A DNA stretch of 64,000 nucleotides from Halobacillus massiliensis (GCF_900166625.1 NZ_LT800499.1:1530630-1594629), one strand, 5' to 3'. Numbered from the stretch's first letter, positions 11,756-22,087 are shown. Notes: generated by a model not told the origin, from the sequence alone. Translations and numbers: made by a program.

Positions 11756-12387
11756 TGATCGGAATTATTGACTATGGAATGGGAAATCTGTTCAGCGTAT
11801 CTAAAGCATTGGAACGAATGGAGATTCCCTATGTCATTGGGGAACGGCCGGATCAGCTTCATGATTGCAAGGGCTATATCCTGCCGGGAGTGGGAGCCTT
11901 TCCTGACGCTATGAAGGCTCTAAAAGAGCATGGATTTATAGATTTTATTAAAGAAAAAGTAGAACAGGGTGTACCACTATATGGAATTTGTTTAGGGATG
12001 CAGCTACTTTTTGAAGAGAGTGAAGAAGGCGGCGGCCTGACACAAGGTCTTGGTTTGTTTCCCGGACGGATTGTCAGATTTTCAGGAAAAGCGGAGGACG
12101 GTAATCATTATAAAGTCCCTCATATGGGATGGAATAAGCTGGAGATTCATCAACCGGAAAAGCCGCTTCTTGAAAACGTACGTAATGAATATGTGTATTT
12201 TGTTCACTCTTATGTAGTATCTACGAAGAATCCAGACATTCTATATGCTACTGCCGATTATCATGGCACAGTACCTGCAATTGTAGGAAAGGACAACCTT
12301 GTGGCCAGTCAGTTTCACCCGGAGAAAAGCGGGAGGGCTGGCGTTCAATTATTAGAAAATTTTTGTAAACGAATGGTCAAACAGTGA
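11755..12387 (+). CDS. hisH: Imidazole glycerol phosphate synthase glutaminase subunit HisH
   Basis: 210 residues, class I glutamine amidotransferase. The nucleophile Cys79 is in YGICLGMQLLFE, and the His-Glu pair in SQFHPEKSG. It feeds ammonia to HisF, which is encoded two genes downstream. It shares one base with the hisB stop and is followed by an 11-base gap with a GAGGAGC ribosome site for hisA. Confidence 0.96.
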   Translation: MIGIIDYGMGNLFSVSKALERMEIPYVIGERPDQLHDCKGYILPGVGAFPDAMKALKEHGFIDFIKEKVEQGVPLYGICLGMQLLFEESEEGGGLTQGLGLFPGRIVRFSGKAEDGNHYKVPHMGWNKLEIHQPEKPLLENVRNEYVYFVHSYVVSTKNPDILYATADYHGTVPAIVGKDNLVASQFHPEKSGRAGVQLLENFCKRMVKQ

Positions 12388-12398
12388 GGAGCATCTAA

Positions 12399-13130
12399 AT
12401 GACTTTTACCATATTTCCAGCAATAGATATGCAGAACGGGCAATGTGTCCGGTTAGAACAGGGAGATTTTAATAAGCAGACCGTTTATGGAGATAATCCT
12501 TTTGAAGTAGCTAAAGAATTTGCAGAAGCCGGGGCTTCATGGATTCACATGGTTGATTTAGACGGAGCAAAAGAAGGAGCTAAACAAAACGCAGAGCATG
12601 TTGTAAAAGTAGCTAATGAAATAGATGTAAAGGTTCAAATTGGCGGAGGTATTCGTTCAGAAACCGATGTGGAGTATTATTTAAGCCGGGGCATCGACCG
12701 TGTAATCATTGGTTCACTTGCCGTAAGGGATCTTCCGCTTACAAAGGAACTTTTAAGAAAGTATGGTCCTCAAATTGTTATCGGCCTTGATGCGCGTGAT
12801 GGCTATGTGGCCACAGAAGGCTGGCTTGAAAAATCAGAAGTTCTTGCTGTCGATCTAGGCAAAGAGCTGGCAGAAGCCGGTGCTCAAACATTCGTTTATA
12901 CGGATATTGCCAAAGACGGAATGCTTCAAGGCCCTAATACGAAAGAAATTGTCCGCCTTGGTGAGCAGACGGGTGTCGATGTAATTGCTTCTGGAGGAAT
13001 AAAAGGCATTGAAGATTTACAGGAATTAAAGAAATACCAGGAACAGTCTGTGATCGGTTCTATTGTCGGTAAAGCATTGTACACTAACCGGTTCTCTCTT
13101 GCTGAGGCATTGAAAGAGGAGGTTCGCTAA
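12399..13130 (+). CDS. hisA: Phosphoribosylformimino-AICAR-P isomerase HisA
   Basis: 243 residues, (beta/alpha)8 barrel related to HisF. Asp in the [14 protein letters not shown] strand and Asp in [11 protein letters not shown] are the general acid/base pair; phosphate-binding loops are QIGGGIRS and IASGGIKG. It carries out the Amadori isomerisation in histidine synthesis. The stop overlaps the hisF start by one base. Confidence 0.96.
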   Translation: MTFTIFPAIDMQNGQCVRLEQGDFNKQTVYGDNPFEVAKEFAEAGASWIHMVDLDGAKEGAKQNAEHVVKVANEIDVKVQIGGGIRSETDVEYYLSRGIDRVIIGSLAVRDLPLTKELLRKYGPQIVIGLDARDGYVATEGWLEKSEVLAVDLGKELAEAGAQTFVYTDIAKDGMLQGPNTKEIVRLGEQTGVDVIASGGIKGIEDLQELKKYQEQSVIGSIVGKALYTNRFSLAEALKEEVR

Positions 13131-13888
13131 TGCTTTCTAAACGGATTATTCCCTGTCTTGACGTAAAAGAAGGAAGAGTAGTTAAAGGGATTCAGTTTGT
13201 GGACATCCGCGATGCCGGCGATCCAGTAGAGCTCGCGAAAGTATATGATGAGCAGGGGGCAGATGAGCTCGTTTTTCTAGACATTTCCGCAACGCATGAA
13301 GGAAAGAAAACGATGATTGATGTTGTTCGGGCGGTCGCAGCTGAACTGGCGATTCCTTTTACGGTTGGAGGCGGTATCCGCACACTGGAAGATATGAAAG
13401 AAACTTTACGAAACGGGGCCGATAAAGTATCGCTTAATTCTGCAGCCGTTAAGAGGCCTGAGCTTATTCGTGAAGGAGCCGATTACTTCGGAGCTCAGTG
13501 TATTGTCGTAGCGATTGACGCCAGGTATGATGAAGAAGCTGGTACTTGGAGAGTTTATACACATGGAGGACGTACGCCGACAGAATGGCTTGTGACAGAC
13601 TGGGCTCGGGAAGCCGTTCGCCTTGGTGCAGGAGAAATTCTATTAACATCTATGAATCAGGATGGTGAAAAGACGGGGTTTGACCTGCCGCTGCTTCAGG
13701 CTGTTCAGGAGGTTGTTACAGTCCCTGTCATTGCTTCAGGAGGCGCCGGCTCAGCCGAGCATTTTTATGAAGTTTTCAAAGAAGTAAATGCAGATGCTGC
13801 GCTTGCTGCTTCTATCTTTCATTATAAAGAGACATCTATTAAAAACGTAAAACAATATTTAGAGAAAAAAGGAGTCGTTGTACGATGA
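13130..13888 (+). CDS. hisF: Imidazole glycerol phosphate synthase cyclase subunit HisF
   Basis: 252 residues, (beta/alpha)8 barrel. Catalytic Asp in [16 protein letters not shown] and Asp in [13 protein letters not shown]; phosphate loops TVGGGIRT and IASGGAGS. It uses HisH-derived ammonia to make imidazole glycerol phosphate and AICAR. AGAGGAGG lies inside hisA ahead of the ATG. A four-base overlap links it to hisI. Confidence 0.97.
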   Translation: MLSKRIIPCLDVKEGRVVKGIQFVDIRDAGDPVELAKVYDEQGADELVFLDISATHEGKKTMIDVVRAVAAELAIPFTVGGGIRTLEDMKETLRNGADKVSLNSAAVKRPELIREGADYFGAQCIVVAIDARYDEEAGTWRVYTHGGRTPTEWLVTDWAREAVRLGAGEILLTSMNQDGEKTGFDLPLLQAVQEVVTVPVIASGGAGSAEHFYEVFKEVNADAALAASIFHYKETSIKNVKQYLEKKGVVVR

Positions 13889-14505
13889 ATATCGGGGAGA
13901 TTAAGTTTGACGAAAAAGGTTTAGTGCCGGCAATCGTACAGGATGCTCGCTCTAAAGCAGTCTTAACCTTAGCATACATGAACAAAGAATCCTTGGAACT
14001 GACACTTCAGAAAAAAGAAACTGTTTTTTTCAGCCGTTCCCGCCAGAAACTTTGGCATAAAGGAGAAACTTCAGGAAACACCCAGGCAGTTGAAAGTATT
14101 TCCTATGATTGTGACCAGGATGCCCTGCTTGTTCAAGTCATTCCTTCAGGTCCTGCCTGTCATAAAGGGGACTATAGCTGCTTCAATGACATGCTGTTTA
14201 AAGGTACGAAAGTAAAAGAAGAACCATATGCTATTTTAGAACAGTTAAAACAAGTACTCACAGAGCGTAAAACTACCCTTCCTGAGAACTCATATACTTC
14301 GAAACTATTCCAGGAAGGTGTCGACCGTATAGCTAAAAAGATCGGTGAAGAGGCAGGGGAAGTTATTATTGCGGCTAAAAATGATGATAAGCAGGAATTA
14401 TCCATGGAATCTGCTGACCTGCTTTTCCACTTGCTTGTTCTGCTTACTGACCGCGGGGTAAGTCTGGATGATGTTTTATCTGTTCTGGAAGAAAGACATC
14501 AATAG
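13885..14505 (+). CDS. hisI: Bifunctional PR-AMP cyclohydrolase / PR-ATP pyrophosphatase HisI(E)
   Basis: 206 residues, two domains. Residues ~1-110 are the cyclohydrolase with metal ligands in [13 protein letters not shown] and [12 protein letters not shown] and the motif [17 protein letters not shown]. Residues ~115-206 are the MazG-like pyrophosphohydrolase with [15 protein letters not shown] and [13 protein letters not shown]. It catalyses steps 2 and 3 of the pathway. Last gene of the operon. hisC and hisJ are absent here, as from the equivalent B. subtilis operon, so they must be elsewhere. Confidence 0.96.
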   Translation: MNIGEIKFDEKGLVPAIVQDARSKAVLTLAYMNKESLELTLQKKETVFFSRSRQKLWHKGETSGNTQAVESISYDCDQDALLVQVIPSGPACHKGDYSCFNDMLFKGTKVKEEPYAILEQLKQVLTERKTTLPENSYTSKLFQEGVDRIAKKIGEEAGEVIIAAKNDDKQELSMESADLLFHLLVLLTDRGVSLDDVLSVLEERHQ

Positions 14506-14550
14506 ATTTATTGTAGAATTAGTAAAATCTCCTATTTCAAAACGCTATTC

Positions 14551-14561
14551 TATGTTATACT
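14551..14561 (+). promoter_or_regulatory. Extended -10 promoter of the TPR protein gene
   Basis: TGTTATACT: TATACT at 14556-14561 with TG one base upstream. The -35 region is poor. It is the only promoter-like site in the 95 bases between hisI and the next gene; no terminator hairpin is obvious after hisI. Confidence 0.5.
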
Positions 14562-14600
14562 GCATAATTAGTGAGTATGGAACGAAGTAGGGGGACAGTC

Positions 14601-15620
14601 ATGACGACATCACTGAAACCAACTATCCATAATAAGCCGTCAAATGTAATTCCTTTTTTACCGACAGGGAACTTTTATTTCTCATATGGAATTCAGGCGT
14701 TTAAAAAGAGACGCTTTAATGCGGCGGAGAAATGGTTAAAAAAAGCTATAGATATATCACCAGAAGAACCGCTTTATTCTTGCCAGCTTTCTGTTGTTTA
14801 TACGGAAGTTGGCTCTTATCATGCAGCGAACCAGGTATTGACGGACGTAGTAAAAAGATACGGTGATGATTACATCGATGCCTACTATTTAATGGCCAAT
14901 AACTATGCACACCTTGGTTTATTAAATGACGCTAAAAAATATGCGGAAAAATACATGGATAAAACGTCAGAAGGAGATTTTGATGAGGCTGCCGGCCAGC
15001 TTCTTCAAATGTTGAATTCTCTGGAAGACGAAGAAGAATACGAAGATGATTATATGTTTGATGATGAAGACGAATTGATCATTTATCAGGAAACTGCTTT
15101 CTACCATTTAGAAAATGAAGAATGGGAAGAAGCAGTGCCGGTTTTACATGAAATGATGCAGCTTTTCCCTGAGTACACTCTGGCTAAGCATAAATATGCG
15201 TATGCTCTGTTTAATATTGGTGAACAAGAAGAAGCGATTCAACTTGAAGAAAAGTGGCTGGAAAAAGATCCGGATAATATTCATAGTCACGTGAATTTAG
15301 CTGCTTTCTTTATGCAGAAGAGGGAGAAACAGAGAGCGGAATATCATATTGATCTCCTCCGCAATGTTTATCCTATGCATGAACAGCAGAAGCTTGCGAT
15401 TGCCGTTATTCTAGCTAAGGCCGGATACTATCATGAAGCAGTGGATCGTTTCCGCCGACTAAAAAATAAGCTGGTTGTAGGAAGACAAGGCTACTATAAA
15501 TGGTACAGCATAGCATCATACCAGACAGGGAAGCCATCCCGTGCCCTTAAGCTTTGGGAAAAAGGGTGCAAAAGATTCCCTCATCTCAGTAAAGAAGGCG
15601 GGCCATGGAATTATCAATAA
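14601..15620 (+). CDS. TPR repeat protein (YvcD-like)
   Basis: 339 residues from the ATG after TAGGGGGAC; an upstream in-frame GTG at 14571 lies too near the promoter. Helical repeats of TPR type: AEKWLKKAIDISPEEPLY, then a second at ~75-105 and three or four after residue 170. A very acidic stretch sits near residues 135-155 (EDEEEYEDDYMFDDEDE). Probably a protein-interaction scaffold in the cytoplasm; partner unknown. B. subtilis yvcD has the same place before trxB. Confidence 0.85.
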   Translation: MTTSLKPTIHNKPSNVIPFLPTGNFYFSYGIQAFKKRRFNAAEKWLKKAIDISPEEPLYSCQLSVVYTEVGSYHAANQVLTDVVKRYGDDYIDAYYLMANNYAHLGLLNDAKKYAEKYMDKTSEGDFDEAAGQLLQMLNSLEDEEEYEDDYMFDDEDELIIYQETAFYHLENEEWEEAVPVLHEMMQLFPEYTLAKHKYAYALFNIGEQEEAIQLEEKWLEKDPDNIHSHVNLAAFFMQKREKQRAEYHIDLLRNVYPMHEQQKLAIAVILAKAGYYHEAVDRFRRLKNKLVVGRQGYYKWYSIASYQTGKPSRALKLWEKGCKRFPHLSKEGGPWNYQ

Positions 15621-15700
15621 GCACATTGATGGACGTCTTATCTACGATTTATTATTATGATGATATCAGGTAACAGCAAGAGGAAATAAGGAGTGATTGA

Positions 15701-16654
<954 letters not shown>

Positions 16655-16703
16655 AGAAAAGTGAAAAGAAACCGGAAGATTTTCGGGAGCTCTTTTCATC
16701 TAT

Positions 16704-16803
16704 AAAAGGGTCAAAACTAAAAAGTAACCCCATTTTAACTCTGTTGTAACATGTACGAAACAAATGTGAGTTACAATTAGTAATGATTAATTGACCCCCT
16801 TTT
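16704..16803 (+). other. Structured intergenic segment between trxB and the Nudix gene
   Basis: Within the 297-base gap, AAAAGGGTCAA (16704-16714) can pair with TTGACCCCCTTTT (16791-16803, two extra Cs), enclosing a second perfect arm pair TTGTAAC (16744) / GTTACAA (16770). A terminator follows 20 bases later. This could be a folded 3' UTR of trxB or a small RNA; no known family is recognised. Confidence 0.4.
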
Positions 16804-16824
16804 AATAGATAGATCTCTAATTCG

Positions 16825-16855
16825 GCACAGGTGATCCCACCTGTGCACTTTTTTT
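16825..16855 (+). terminator. Terminator upstream of the Nudix gene
   Basis: GCACAGGTG pairs perfectly with CACCTGTGC around ATCC, followed by ACTTTTTTT. Confidence 0.92.
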
Positions 16856-16880
16856 GTGCATGATTCTATTGGTCATAACA

Positions 16881-16910
16881 TTGTAGCGATTTACGTATTC
16901 ATTGTATAAT
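16881..16910 (+). promoter_or_regulatory. Promoter of the yvcI-rapZ-yvcK-whiA block
   Basis: TTGTAG (16881), 18 bases, perfect TATAAT (16905-16910), about 40 bases before the first ATG. Confidence 0.75.
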
Positions 16911-16951
16911 AGAAAAAGATGTGCCTGGATTGATAAATGAGGTGAGAAAGC

Positions 16952-17425
16952 ATGCAGCGAGTAGCAAATTGTGTTTTAAGAGTTAATAATCAAATTTTAA
17001 TGCTGAAAAAGCCGAGAAGAGGCTGGTATGTAGTCCCAGGTGGTAAAATGGAAGCGGGAGAGAATATTAAAGACTCAGTGATTCGAGAGTTCCGTGAAGA
17101 AACAGGCTTGCATATTCAGGAACCTGAACTAAAGGGTTCTTTTACTTTTATTATGAAAGATGAAGACACCCAAACAACTGTTCAGGAATGGATGATGTTT
17201 ACCTTCCAGTCCACTAAGTATGAAGGTGAACTGCTTGAGCAAAGCGAAGAAGGCGAATTGGAATGGGTGGATGTTGATAAGGTCCTGGAAAAGCCTATGG
17301 CTGAAGGAGACCGTCATATCTTTAGTCACATCCTTAACCGGGAAGACCAATTGTATGGCACTTTTGTATATACAACAGACTTTAAACTGATTGATAAGGA
17401 GATGGATCCATCTCGACTGAAGTAA
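16952..17425 (+). CDS. Nudix hydrolase (YvcI-like)
   Basis: 157 residues. A full Nudix box [24 protein letters not shown] (written here as GGKMEAGEN...REFREETGL, from about residue 30) with the metal-binding REFREETG. MutT/NDP-hydrolase family; the substrate is not determined. First gene of a block with rapZ, yvcK and whiA, in the same order as B. subtilis. An alternative role in 8-oxo-dGTP clearance cannot be excluded from sequence. Confidence 0.9.
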   Translation: MQRVANCVLRVNNQILMLKKPRRGWYVVPGGKMEAGENIKDSVIREFREETGLHIQEPELKGSFTFIMKDEDTQTTVQEWMMFTFQSTKYEGELLEQSEEGELEWVDVDKVLEKPMAEGDRHIFSHILNREDQLYGTFVYTTDFKLIDKEMDPSRLK

Positions 17426-17445
17426 ATGAGGGAGCGATAAGGCAA

Positions 17446-18330
17446 ATGGCAGAAAAAGATACGCAAACACAATTAGTAATCATTACAGGAATGTCTGGTG
17501 CAGGTAAAACGGTGGCAATTCAAAGCTTTGAAGATCTCGGATATTTTTGTGTAGATAACTTACCGCCGGCGCTTCTGCCTAAGTTTTTGGAACTAATGAA
17601 AGATTCCGCAAACAATATATCCAATGTGGCACTCGTTATGGATTTAAGAGGGCGGGAATTTTTCGATGCATTATTTGAAGCGCTCGACCAGGTCGGAAAG
17701 GAAGATTGGCTGGAGGCTCATATCCTGTTTCTTGATGCAGAGGACCAGTCCCTTGTTTCCCGCTATAAAGAGACGCGAAGGTCCCACCCTCTCGCACAGG
17801 ATGGTCTCCCACTTGAAGGTATTAGACAGGAACGGGAACTGCTTGATGAATTAAGAGGGCGTGCCCAGACCATTATTCATACGACAACTTTAAAGCCCCG
17901 TGAACTTCGTGATCGGATTATCGGCCAGTTTAAAGAGAAAGAGCAGCATGTTTTTTCCGTCCAGATGGTATCTTTTGGCTTTAAATATGGAGTACCTATA
18001 GATGCTGATTTAGTATTTGATGTCAGATTTCTGCCAAATCCCCATTATGTTGAACAGATGCGGCCGCTGACGGGGTTAAATCCCGAAGTAGCCTCTTATG
18101 TGTTTAAATGGTCAGATGCTCAGAAGTTTTTAGAAAAGCTTAAAGATCTGCTGCAGTTTATTCTTCCTCAATATCGCAGGGAAGGAAAAAGCCAGCTTGT
18201 TATAGCTATAGGGTGCACGGGAGGCCAGCATCGATCTGTAGCAATAGCTGAACATCTTGCCGGCTATTTCTCCACAGACTTTACTACCCATGTTACACAC
18301 CGGGATATTGATAAAAGAAAGGGACTGTAA
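17446..18330 (+). CDS. rapZ: RNase adapter / nucleotide-binding protein RapZ (YvcJ)
   Basis: 294 residues. N-terminal P-loop GMSGAGKT (residues 15-22) followed by [15 protein letters not shown]-terminal domain with [17 protein letters not shown], which in E. coli RapZ binds RNA or a metabolite. In Firmicutes YvcJ hydrolyses GTP and affects competence; the E. coli GlmZ partner RNA does not exist here. It lies three bases before yvcK, and the ATG follows GGGAGCGATAAGGC. Confidence 0.95.
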   Translation: MAEKDTQTQLVIITGMSGAGKTVAIQSFEDLGYFCVDNLPPALLPKFLELMKDSANNISNVALVMDLRGREFFDALFEALDQVGKEDWLEAHILFLDAEDQSLVSRYKETRRSHPLAQDGLPLEGIRQERELLDELRGRAQTIIHTTTLKPRELRDRIIGQFKEKEQHVFSVQMVSFGFKYGVPIDADLVFDVRFLPNPHYVEQMRPLTGLNPEVASYVFKWSDAQKFLEKLKDLLQFILPQYRREGKSQLVIAIGCTGGQHRSVAIAEHLAGYFSTDFTTHVTHRDIDKRKGL

Positions 18331-18333
18331 TTC

Positions 18334-19287
18334 ATGAATCGATCGACAAAACCTCGCGTAGTCGTTATCGGCGGAGGGACAGGAATGCCTGTATTATTAA
18401 GAGGCTTAAAATATTTTCCAATTGAATTGTCAGCAATTGTTACAGTTGCCGATGACGGGGGAAGTTCAGGCAGGCTTCGCAATGAATTGGAAATACCGGC
18501 ACCCGGCGATATTAGGAATGTGTTAGCAGCCCTATCCGATGCAGAGCCTATGCTTCTCGATTTATTTCAACATCGTTTCACAAATGGAAACGGTCTTTCC
18601 GGCCACTCTATGGGTAATTTGCTGCTTGCAGCAATGACTTCAATGACAGGGGATTTCTATCGAGGGATTAAAGAAATCTCCAGAGTTTTAAATGTTCGGG
18701 GGAATATTTACCCCACCGCTAATCATTCAATGAATCTCCATGCTGAGATGGAAGATGGATCGATTGTTTCCGGGGAATCGAATATCCCAAAGCAGAACAA
18801 AAAAATTAAGCGTGTTTTCGTAAGTCCTACACCCATACAGCCATTGCCTGAAGCCATGGCAGCTATCAAAGAGGCTGATTTAATAGTCATTGCCCCCGGC
18901 AGTTTATATACGAGCATAATGCCGAATATCATCGTCCCGGAAATTAGAGAAGCTCTGCAGCAGACAAAAGCAAAAGTCACGTATGTATGTAATGTAATGA
19001 CACAGTATGGAGAAACTTCCGGTTACACAGCCGCTGACCATATTCAGGCTCTTCATGATCATGTCGGCAAAGGAAGTATTCATTCCATTATTGTGCATAA
19101 TAAACCTATAGCACCAAGCGTTAAGAAGATTTACGCTGAAGAAAATGCAGAGCCTGTTGTATACGATATTGACCGAATAAAAAAGATGGGGGTACATGTA
19201 GTGGAAGAGGATATTTTAGACCACACGAAGCCAACCATCAGGCACGATACAAACAAGCTGGCTCACTTACTATACTCATTGCTTTAA
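18334..19287 (+). CDS. yvcK: Gluconeogenesis/cell-wall factor YvcK (GlmR)
   Basis: 317 residues, CofD/UPF0052 family. N-terminal VVVIGGGTGMPVLLRGLK, then TVADDGGSSGRLR and GHSMGNLLLAAM. In B. subtilis it binds UDP-GlcNAc, stimulates GlmS and is needed for growth on gluconeogenic carbon sources and for PBP1 placement. Its neighbours rapZ and whiA are conserved. No unusual residues were noticed. Confidence 0.95.
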   Translation: MNRSTKPRVVVIGGGTGMPVLLRGLKYFPIELSAIVTVADDGGSSGRLRNELEIPAPGDIRNVLAALSDAEPMLLDLFQHRFTNGNGLSGHSMGNLLLAAMTSMTGDFYRGIKEISRVLNVRGNIYPTANHSMNLHAEMEDGSIVSGESNIPKQNKKIKRVFVSPTPIQPLPEAMAAIKEADLIVIAPGSLYTSIMPNIIVPEIREALQQTKAKVTYVCNVMTQYGETSGYTAADHIQALHDHVGKGSIHSIIVHNKPIAPSVKKIYAEENAEPVVYDIDRIKKMGVHVVEEDILDHTKPTIRHDTNKLAHLLYSLL

Positions 19288-19311
19288 GCTTTTAAAAAGG
19301 GGGTGGCGGTC

Positions 19312-20268
19312 TTGTCATTTGCTTCAGAGATAAAAAAAGAACTGACGAATGTTGATGCGGAAGAATGCTGTAAAGAAGCGGAGCTCGCTGCAATAGTAAG
19401 GATGAACGGTACATTTTCTCTATCAAATAAAAGTTATTTGCTGGATGTACAGACAGAGAATGCAGCAATTGCAAGGCGGATCTATACACTTATAAAAAGG
19501 CTGTATCCTTATCCGGTAGAATTACTTGTCCGGAAAAAGATGCGTCTTAAGAAAAATAATGTGTATATCGTTCGAATGAAGGATAACGCTAAGAAAGTAC
19601 TGGAAGACTTAGAAATATTAGTAGGTCCGTTATCCATTAACCCGGACATACCACAGAAGTACTTAAAGACTACCTGTTGTAAGCGGGGGTATTTACGCGG
19701 AGCATTTTTAGCGGGGGGATCTGTTAACAATCCGGAAACATCTTCCTACCACCTGGAAATCTACTCCTCAGATCAGGAGCATAATGAAGCTCTTTGTAAG
19801 CTGATGAACAGCTTTGGACTTCGGGCCAGGACACTTGATCGTAAGAAGGGTTTTATTACTTATTTAAAAGAAGCGGATAAGATCACTGAACTAATCAGTA
19901 ATATTGGTGCCCATCAGGCTTTATTTAAATTTGAAGATGTACGGATAGTAAGAGATATGAGAAATTCAGTCAACCGCCTCGTGAACTGCGAAACCGCAAA
20001 TTTAAATAAAACAATCGGTGCCGCTTTCCGCCAGGTAGAAAACATTAAGTTTATTAAAAAGACGGTGGGATTAGAAGCTCTTCCAGATAAGCTCCGGGAA
20101 ATTGCTGTACTCCGTTATGAAAATCAGGAAGTATCATTAAAAGAACTGGGAGAACTAGTTACAGGTACTCCGATCAGTAAATCGGGGATTAACCACCGCT
20201 TAAGAAAAATAGATGAGTTCGCTGAGAAAGTACGCCGGGGTGAAATTCAAGAAAGTAATCAAAAATAA
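19312..20268 (+). CDS. whiA: Sporulation/cell-division DNA-binding protein WhiA
   Basis: 318 residues from the TTG at 19312, chosen because AAGGGGG ends eight bases before it and the protein then begins [11 protein letters not shown] as in the family; the GTG at 19303 overlaps the ribosome site. N-terminal homing-endonuclease-like domain with [22 protein letters not shown] split around residue 130, and a C-terminal helix-turn-helix with [21 protein letters not shown]. Firmicute WhiA binds DNA and affects division and chromosome segregation. Confidence 0.95.
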   Translation: MSFASEIKKELTNVDAEECCKEAELAAIVRMNGTFSLSNKSYLLDVQTENAAIARRIYTLIKRLYPYPVELLVRKKMRLKKNNVYIVRMKDNAKKVLEDLEILVGPLSINPDIPQKYLKTTCCKRGYLRGAFLAGGSVNNPETSSYHLEIYSSDQEHNEALCKLMNSFGLRARTLDRKKGFITYLKEADKITELISNIGAHQALFKFEDVRIVRDMRNSVNRLVNCETANLNKTIGAAFRQVENIKFIKKTVGLEALPDKLREIAVLRYENQEVSLKELGELVTGTPISKSGINHRLRKIDEFAEKVRRGEIQESNQK

Positions 20269-20287
20269 TGTCATGAGATTAGATTCA

Positions 20288-20296
20288 TGCTATAAT
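20288..20296 (+). promoter_or_regulatory. Extended -10 promoter for crh
   Basis: TGCTATAAT: a perfect TATAAT (20291-20296) with the TG extension. No recognisable -35. Transcription should start near 20303, directly before an inverted repeat. Confidence 0.6.
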
Positions 20297-20305
20297 GAGT
20301 TTTAT

Positions 20306-20337
20306 AAAGAACGCTCTCATAAGGAGAGGCGTTCTTT
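20306..20337 (+). terminator. Hairpin between whiA and crh
   Basis: AAAGAACGCTCTC pairs with GAGAGGCGTTCTTT with one bulge around ATAAG. Only a weak T-rich tail follows. It could end the whiA mRNA, or form the 5' hairpin of a crh transcript started at the promoter just upstream. Confidence 0.6.
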
Positions 20338-20398
20338 ATTTAAAGGCTATGAATGCGCTTTCTTTAATTGTGGAACCGTTATGAAAGGAGAAGAATAG

Positions 20399-20653
20399 AT
20401 GAAAGAACAACAACTTACAATCGATTTGGATACCGGCTTACAAGCAAGACCTGCTGCACAGTTCGTTCAGCTAGCCAACCGCTTTAGTGCTGATGTGTTC
20501 ATTGAAAAGGACAACAAGAAAGTCAACGCCAAGAGCATTATGGGGCTGATGAGTCTGGCGATTGGCCATGGGGAAAATGTAAACTTAATCGTTGATGGCA
20601 ATGATGAAGAGCAAGCCATCAAGGAGCTAACCAAGTTTGTCAGAAAGTCATAA
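20399..20653 (+). CDS. crh: Catabolite repression HPr-like protein Crh
   Basis: 84 residues. HPr fold, but the PTS-phosphorylated His15 is replaced by Gln (LQARPAA), while Ser46 in NAKSIMGLMSLA is kept for HPrK. Crh-Ser-P is a CcpA co-repressor and also binds methylglyoxal synthase and GapA in B. subtilis. GAAAGGAGA precedes the ATG. True HPr is encoded at 33802. Confidence 0.97.
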   Translation: MKEQQLTIDLDTGLQARPAAQFVQLANRFSADVFIEKDNKKVNAKSIMGLMSLAIGHGENVNLIVDGNDEEQAIKELTKFVRKS

Positions 20654-20713
20654 TAGTTTATGTGAATGTATGAGCAGATACAGTAAGGGAACGTTCTCAT
20701 ACTTTACATAATA

Positions 20714-20739
20714 AAAACCGCTGGAACCCAGCGGTTTTT
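20714..20739. terminator. Bidirectional terminator between crh and clpP
   Basis: AAAAACCGCTGG / CCAGCGGTTTTT around AAC: A-tract and T-tract on either side serve both converging genes. Confidence 0.92.
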
Positions 20740-20746
20740 ATATTTA

Positions 20747-21334
20747 TTATTCGTTTGGCTTTTCCATTACTTTATCAATTAAACCATATTCCACAGCTTC
20801 GTGTGCGGACATAAAGTTATCACGGTCAGTGTCACGCTCGATAACTTCAATTGGCTGGCCGGTTCTTTCAGCAAGAATCTCGTTCAGCTTCTCACGCATT
20901 TTAATAATACGGCGAGCATGAATCTCGATATCAGCAGCCTGTCCTTGAGTTCCTCCAAGAGGCTGGTGAATCATAACTTCACTGTTAGGAAGGGCATAGC
21001 GTTTACCTTTTGTACCTGCGTTTAATAGGAAAGCCCCCATGGAAGCAGCCATCCCTGTACAAATAGTAGAAACATCTGGCTTAATAAACTGCATTGTATC
21101 GTAAATCGCCATTCCGGCTGTTATGGATCCGCCTGGTGAGTTAATATACACAGAAATATCTTTATCCGGATCGTCTGCAGCTAAGAATAAAAGCTGCGCT
21201 ACGACGGAATTTGAAATATTGTCATCGATCGGGCTGCCTAACATAATAATGCGGTCTTTTAATAGGCGGGAATAAATATCATAGGCCCGCTCACCTCTGT
21301 TTGTTTGTTCAATAACTGTTGGCACTAAGTTCAT
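20747..21334 (-). CDS. clpP: ATP-dependent Clp protease proteolytic subunit ClpP
   Basis: 195 residues from the ATG preceded by AAAAAGGAGG on the minus strand; a longer frame to 21388 runs into the promoter and is rejected. The catalytic triad is in the usual positions: Ser98 (GMAASMG), His123 (MIHQPLGG), Asp172 (RDTDRDNF). It forms the tetradecameric chamber used by ClpX, ClpC and ClpE. Convergent with crh. Confidence 0.97.
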   Translation of the reverse strand: MNLVPTVIEQTNRGERAYDIYSRLLKDRIIMLGSPIDDNISNSVVAQLLFLAADDPDKDISVYINSPGGSITAGMAIYDTMQFIKPDVSTICTGMAASMGAFLLNAGTKGKRYALPNSEVMIHQPLGGTQGQAADIEIHARRIIKMREKLNEILAERTGQPIEVIERDTDRDNFMSAHEAVEYGLIDKVMEKPNE

Positions 21335-21379
21335 TAGTGATTCCTCCTTTTTATTGCCTTTATGTTGAAATGTATTCTT

Positions 21380-21409
21380 ATCATACAATTAAGGTCAGAA
21401 AAGGTCAAA
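21380..21409 (-). promoter_or_regulatory. clpP promoter with overlapping CtsR operator
   Basis: On the minus strand, TTGACC (21408-21403), 17 bases, TATGAT (21385-21380). The plus strand reads GGTCAGAAAAGGTCAAA at 21393-21409, which matches the tandem CtsR heptads GGTCAAA-N3-GGTCAAA with one mismatch and covers the -35 box. CtsR repression of clpP is expected from the known family. Confidence 0.9.
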
Positions 21410-21498
21410 CAAAAACGTTCGACTAATTCTCCTACCATTTTTCCCTAAATAATGGTGAATAAACGTACAAATATAATATTTAAGATTTTAATAATCCC

Positions 21499-21527
21499 TT
21501 GCTTTTATGAATACAAATAGATATAAT
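21499..21527 (+). promoter_or_regulatory. tRNA-Arg promoter
   Basis: TTGCTT (21499-21504), 17 bases, perfect TATAAT (21522-21527), ending 20 bases before the tRNA. Confidence 0.8.
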
Positions 21528-21546
21528 AGATTCTGCGCTTCTAAAT

Positions 21547-21622
21547 GCGCCTGTAGCTCAGTTGGATAGAGCGGTAGATTCCGGTTCTACGTCTGTCGGG
21601 GGTTCGAATCCTCTCAGGCGCG
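21547..21622 (+). tRNA. tRNA-Arg (anticodon CCG)
   Basis: Acceptor GCGCCTG pairs with CAGGCGC (21615-21621), discriminator G. D-arm GCTC/GAGC, anticodon stem GTAGA/TCTAC with loop TTCCGGT giving anticodon CCG (reads CGG), and T-loop TTCGAAT. CCA is not encoded. It is a single tRNA, with its own promoter and terminator. Confidence 0.96.
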
Positions 21623-21634
21623 CTAAAAATTAAG

Positions 21635-21668
21635 GAAGTTTCAGATTCTTTCTGAAACTTCTTTTTTT
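21635..21668 (+). terminator. tRNA-Arg terminator
   Basis: GAAGTTTCAGA pairs with TCTGAAACTTC, then TTTTTTT. Confidence 0.92.
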
Positions 21669-21701
21669 AAGATTAATCATTATATTTATATAATTTTTTA
21701 G

Positions 21702-21733
21702 TTTGTACAAATGATGTACAAAAGTGGTACAAC
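21702..21733 (+). repeat. Three GTACAA repeats downstream of tRNA-Arg
   Basis: GTACAA occurs at 21705, 21716 and 21728, with 11- and 12-base periodicity; the first is inside the palindrome TTTGTACAAA. Helically phased short repeats beside a tRNA suggest a protein-binding site, possibly an old integrase arm region. There is no integrase nearby. Confidence 0.45.
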
Positions 21734-21859
21734 CGCTGTATTGGCTTTGGAAGGGTAATTATTCCGCTTATTTAGTTTTAAAAGATATGTTTTCGTGTTA
21801 TAGTGGATATTATAAAGTTGTAGAAGCTGTTGCTCGCTTTTAATAGAAAAGGAGTTTTT

Positions 21860-22087
21860 ATGACAAACATTCTTCGATTTAAAATCATTTCAACTGAACA
21901 GATTCCAGAAGACCGGAGAATTCATGTATTTGATATGCTGCATCAGAGAACACTGTCTTTTAATATGGAGTCGATGAAACGATCACCTGAAAGACTTAGC
22001 AGAGAAGAAGAACTCTCACAATTTCTTATAACCCAAAAGAATAAAATAGAATTTGGATACTATGATCAAAGGGGGCACGTTTCGTAA
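21860..22087 (+). CDS. Unknown small protein
   Basis: 75 residues from the ATG after AAAAGGAG; an in-frame ATG at 21830 has no ribosome site. Charged and soluble, with no membrane segment: N-terminal beta-like NILRFKIIS, then IPEDRRIHVFDMLHQRT and an RLSREEEL helix. Not recognised. Its stop codon lies within the terminator hairpin. Confidence 0.6.
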   Translation: MTNILRFKIISTEQIPEDRRIHVFDMLHQRTLSFNMESMKRSPERLSREEELSQFLITQKNKIEFGYYDQRGHVS

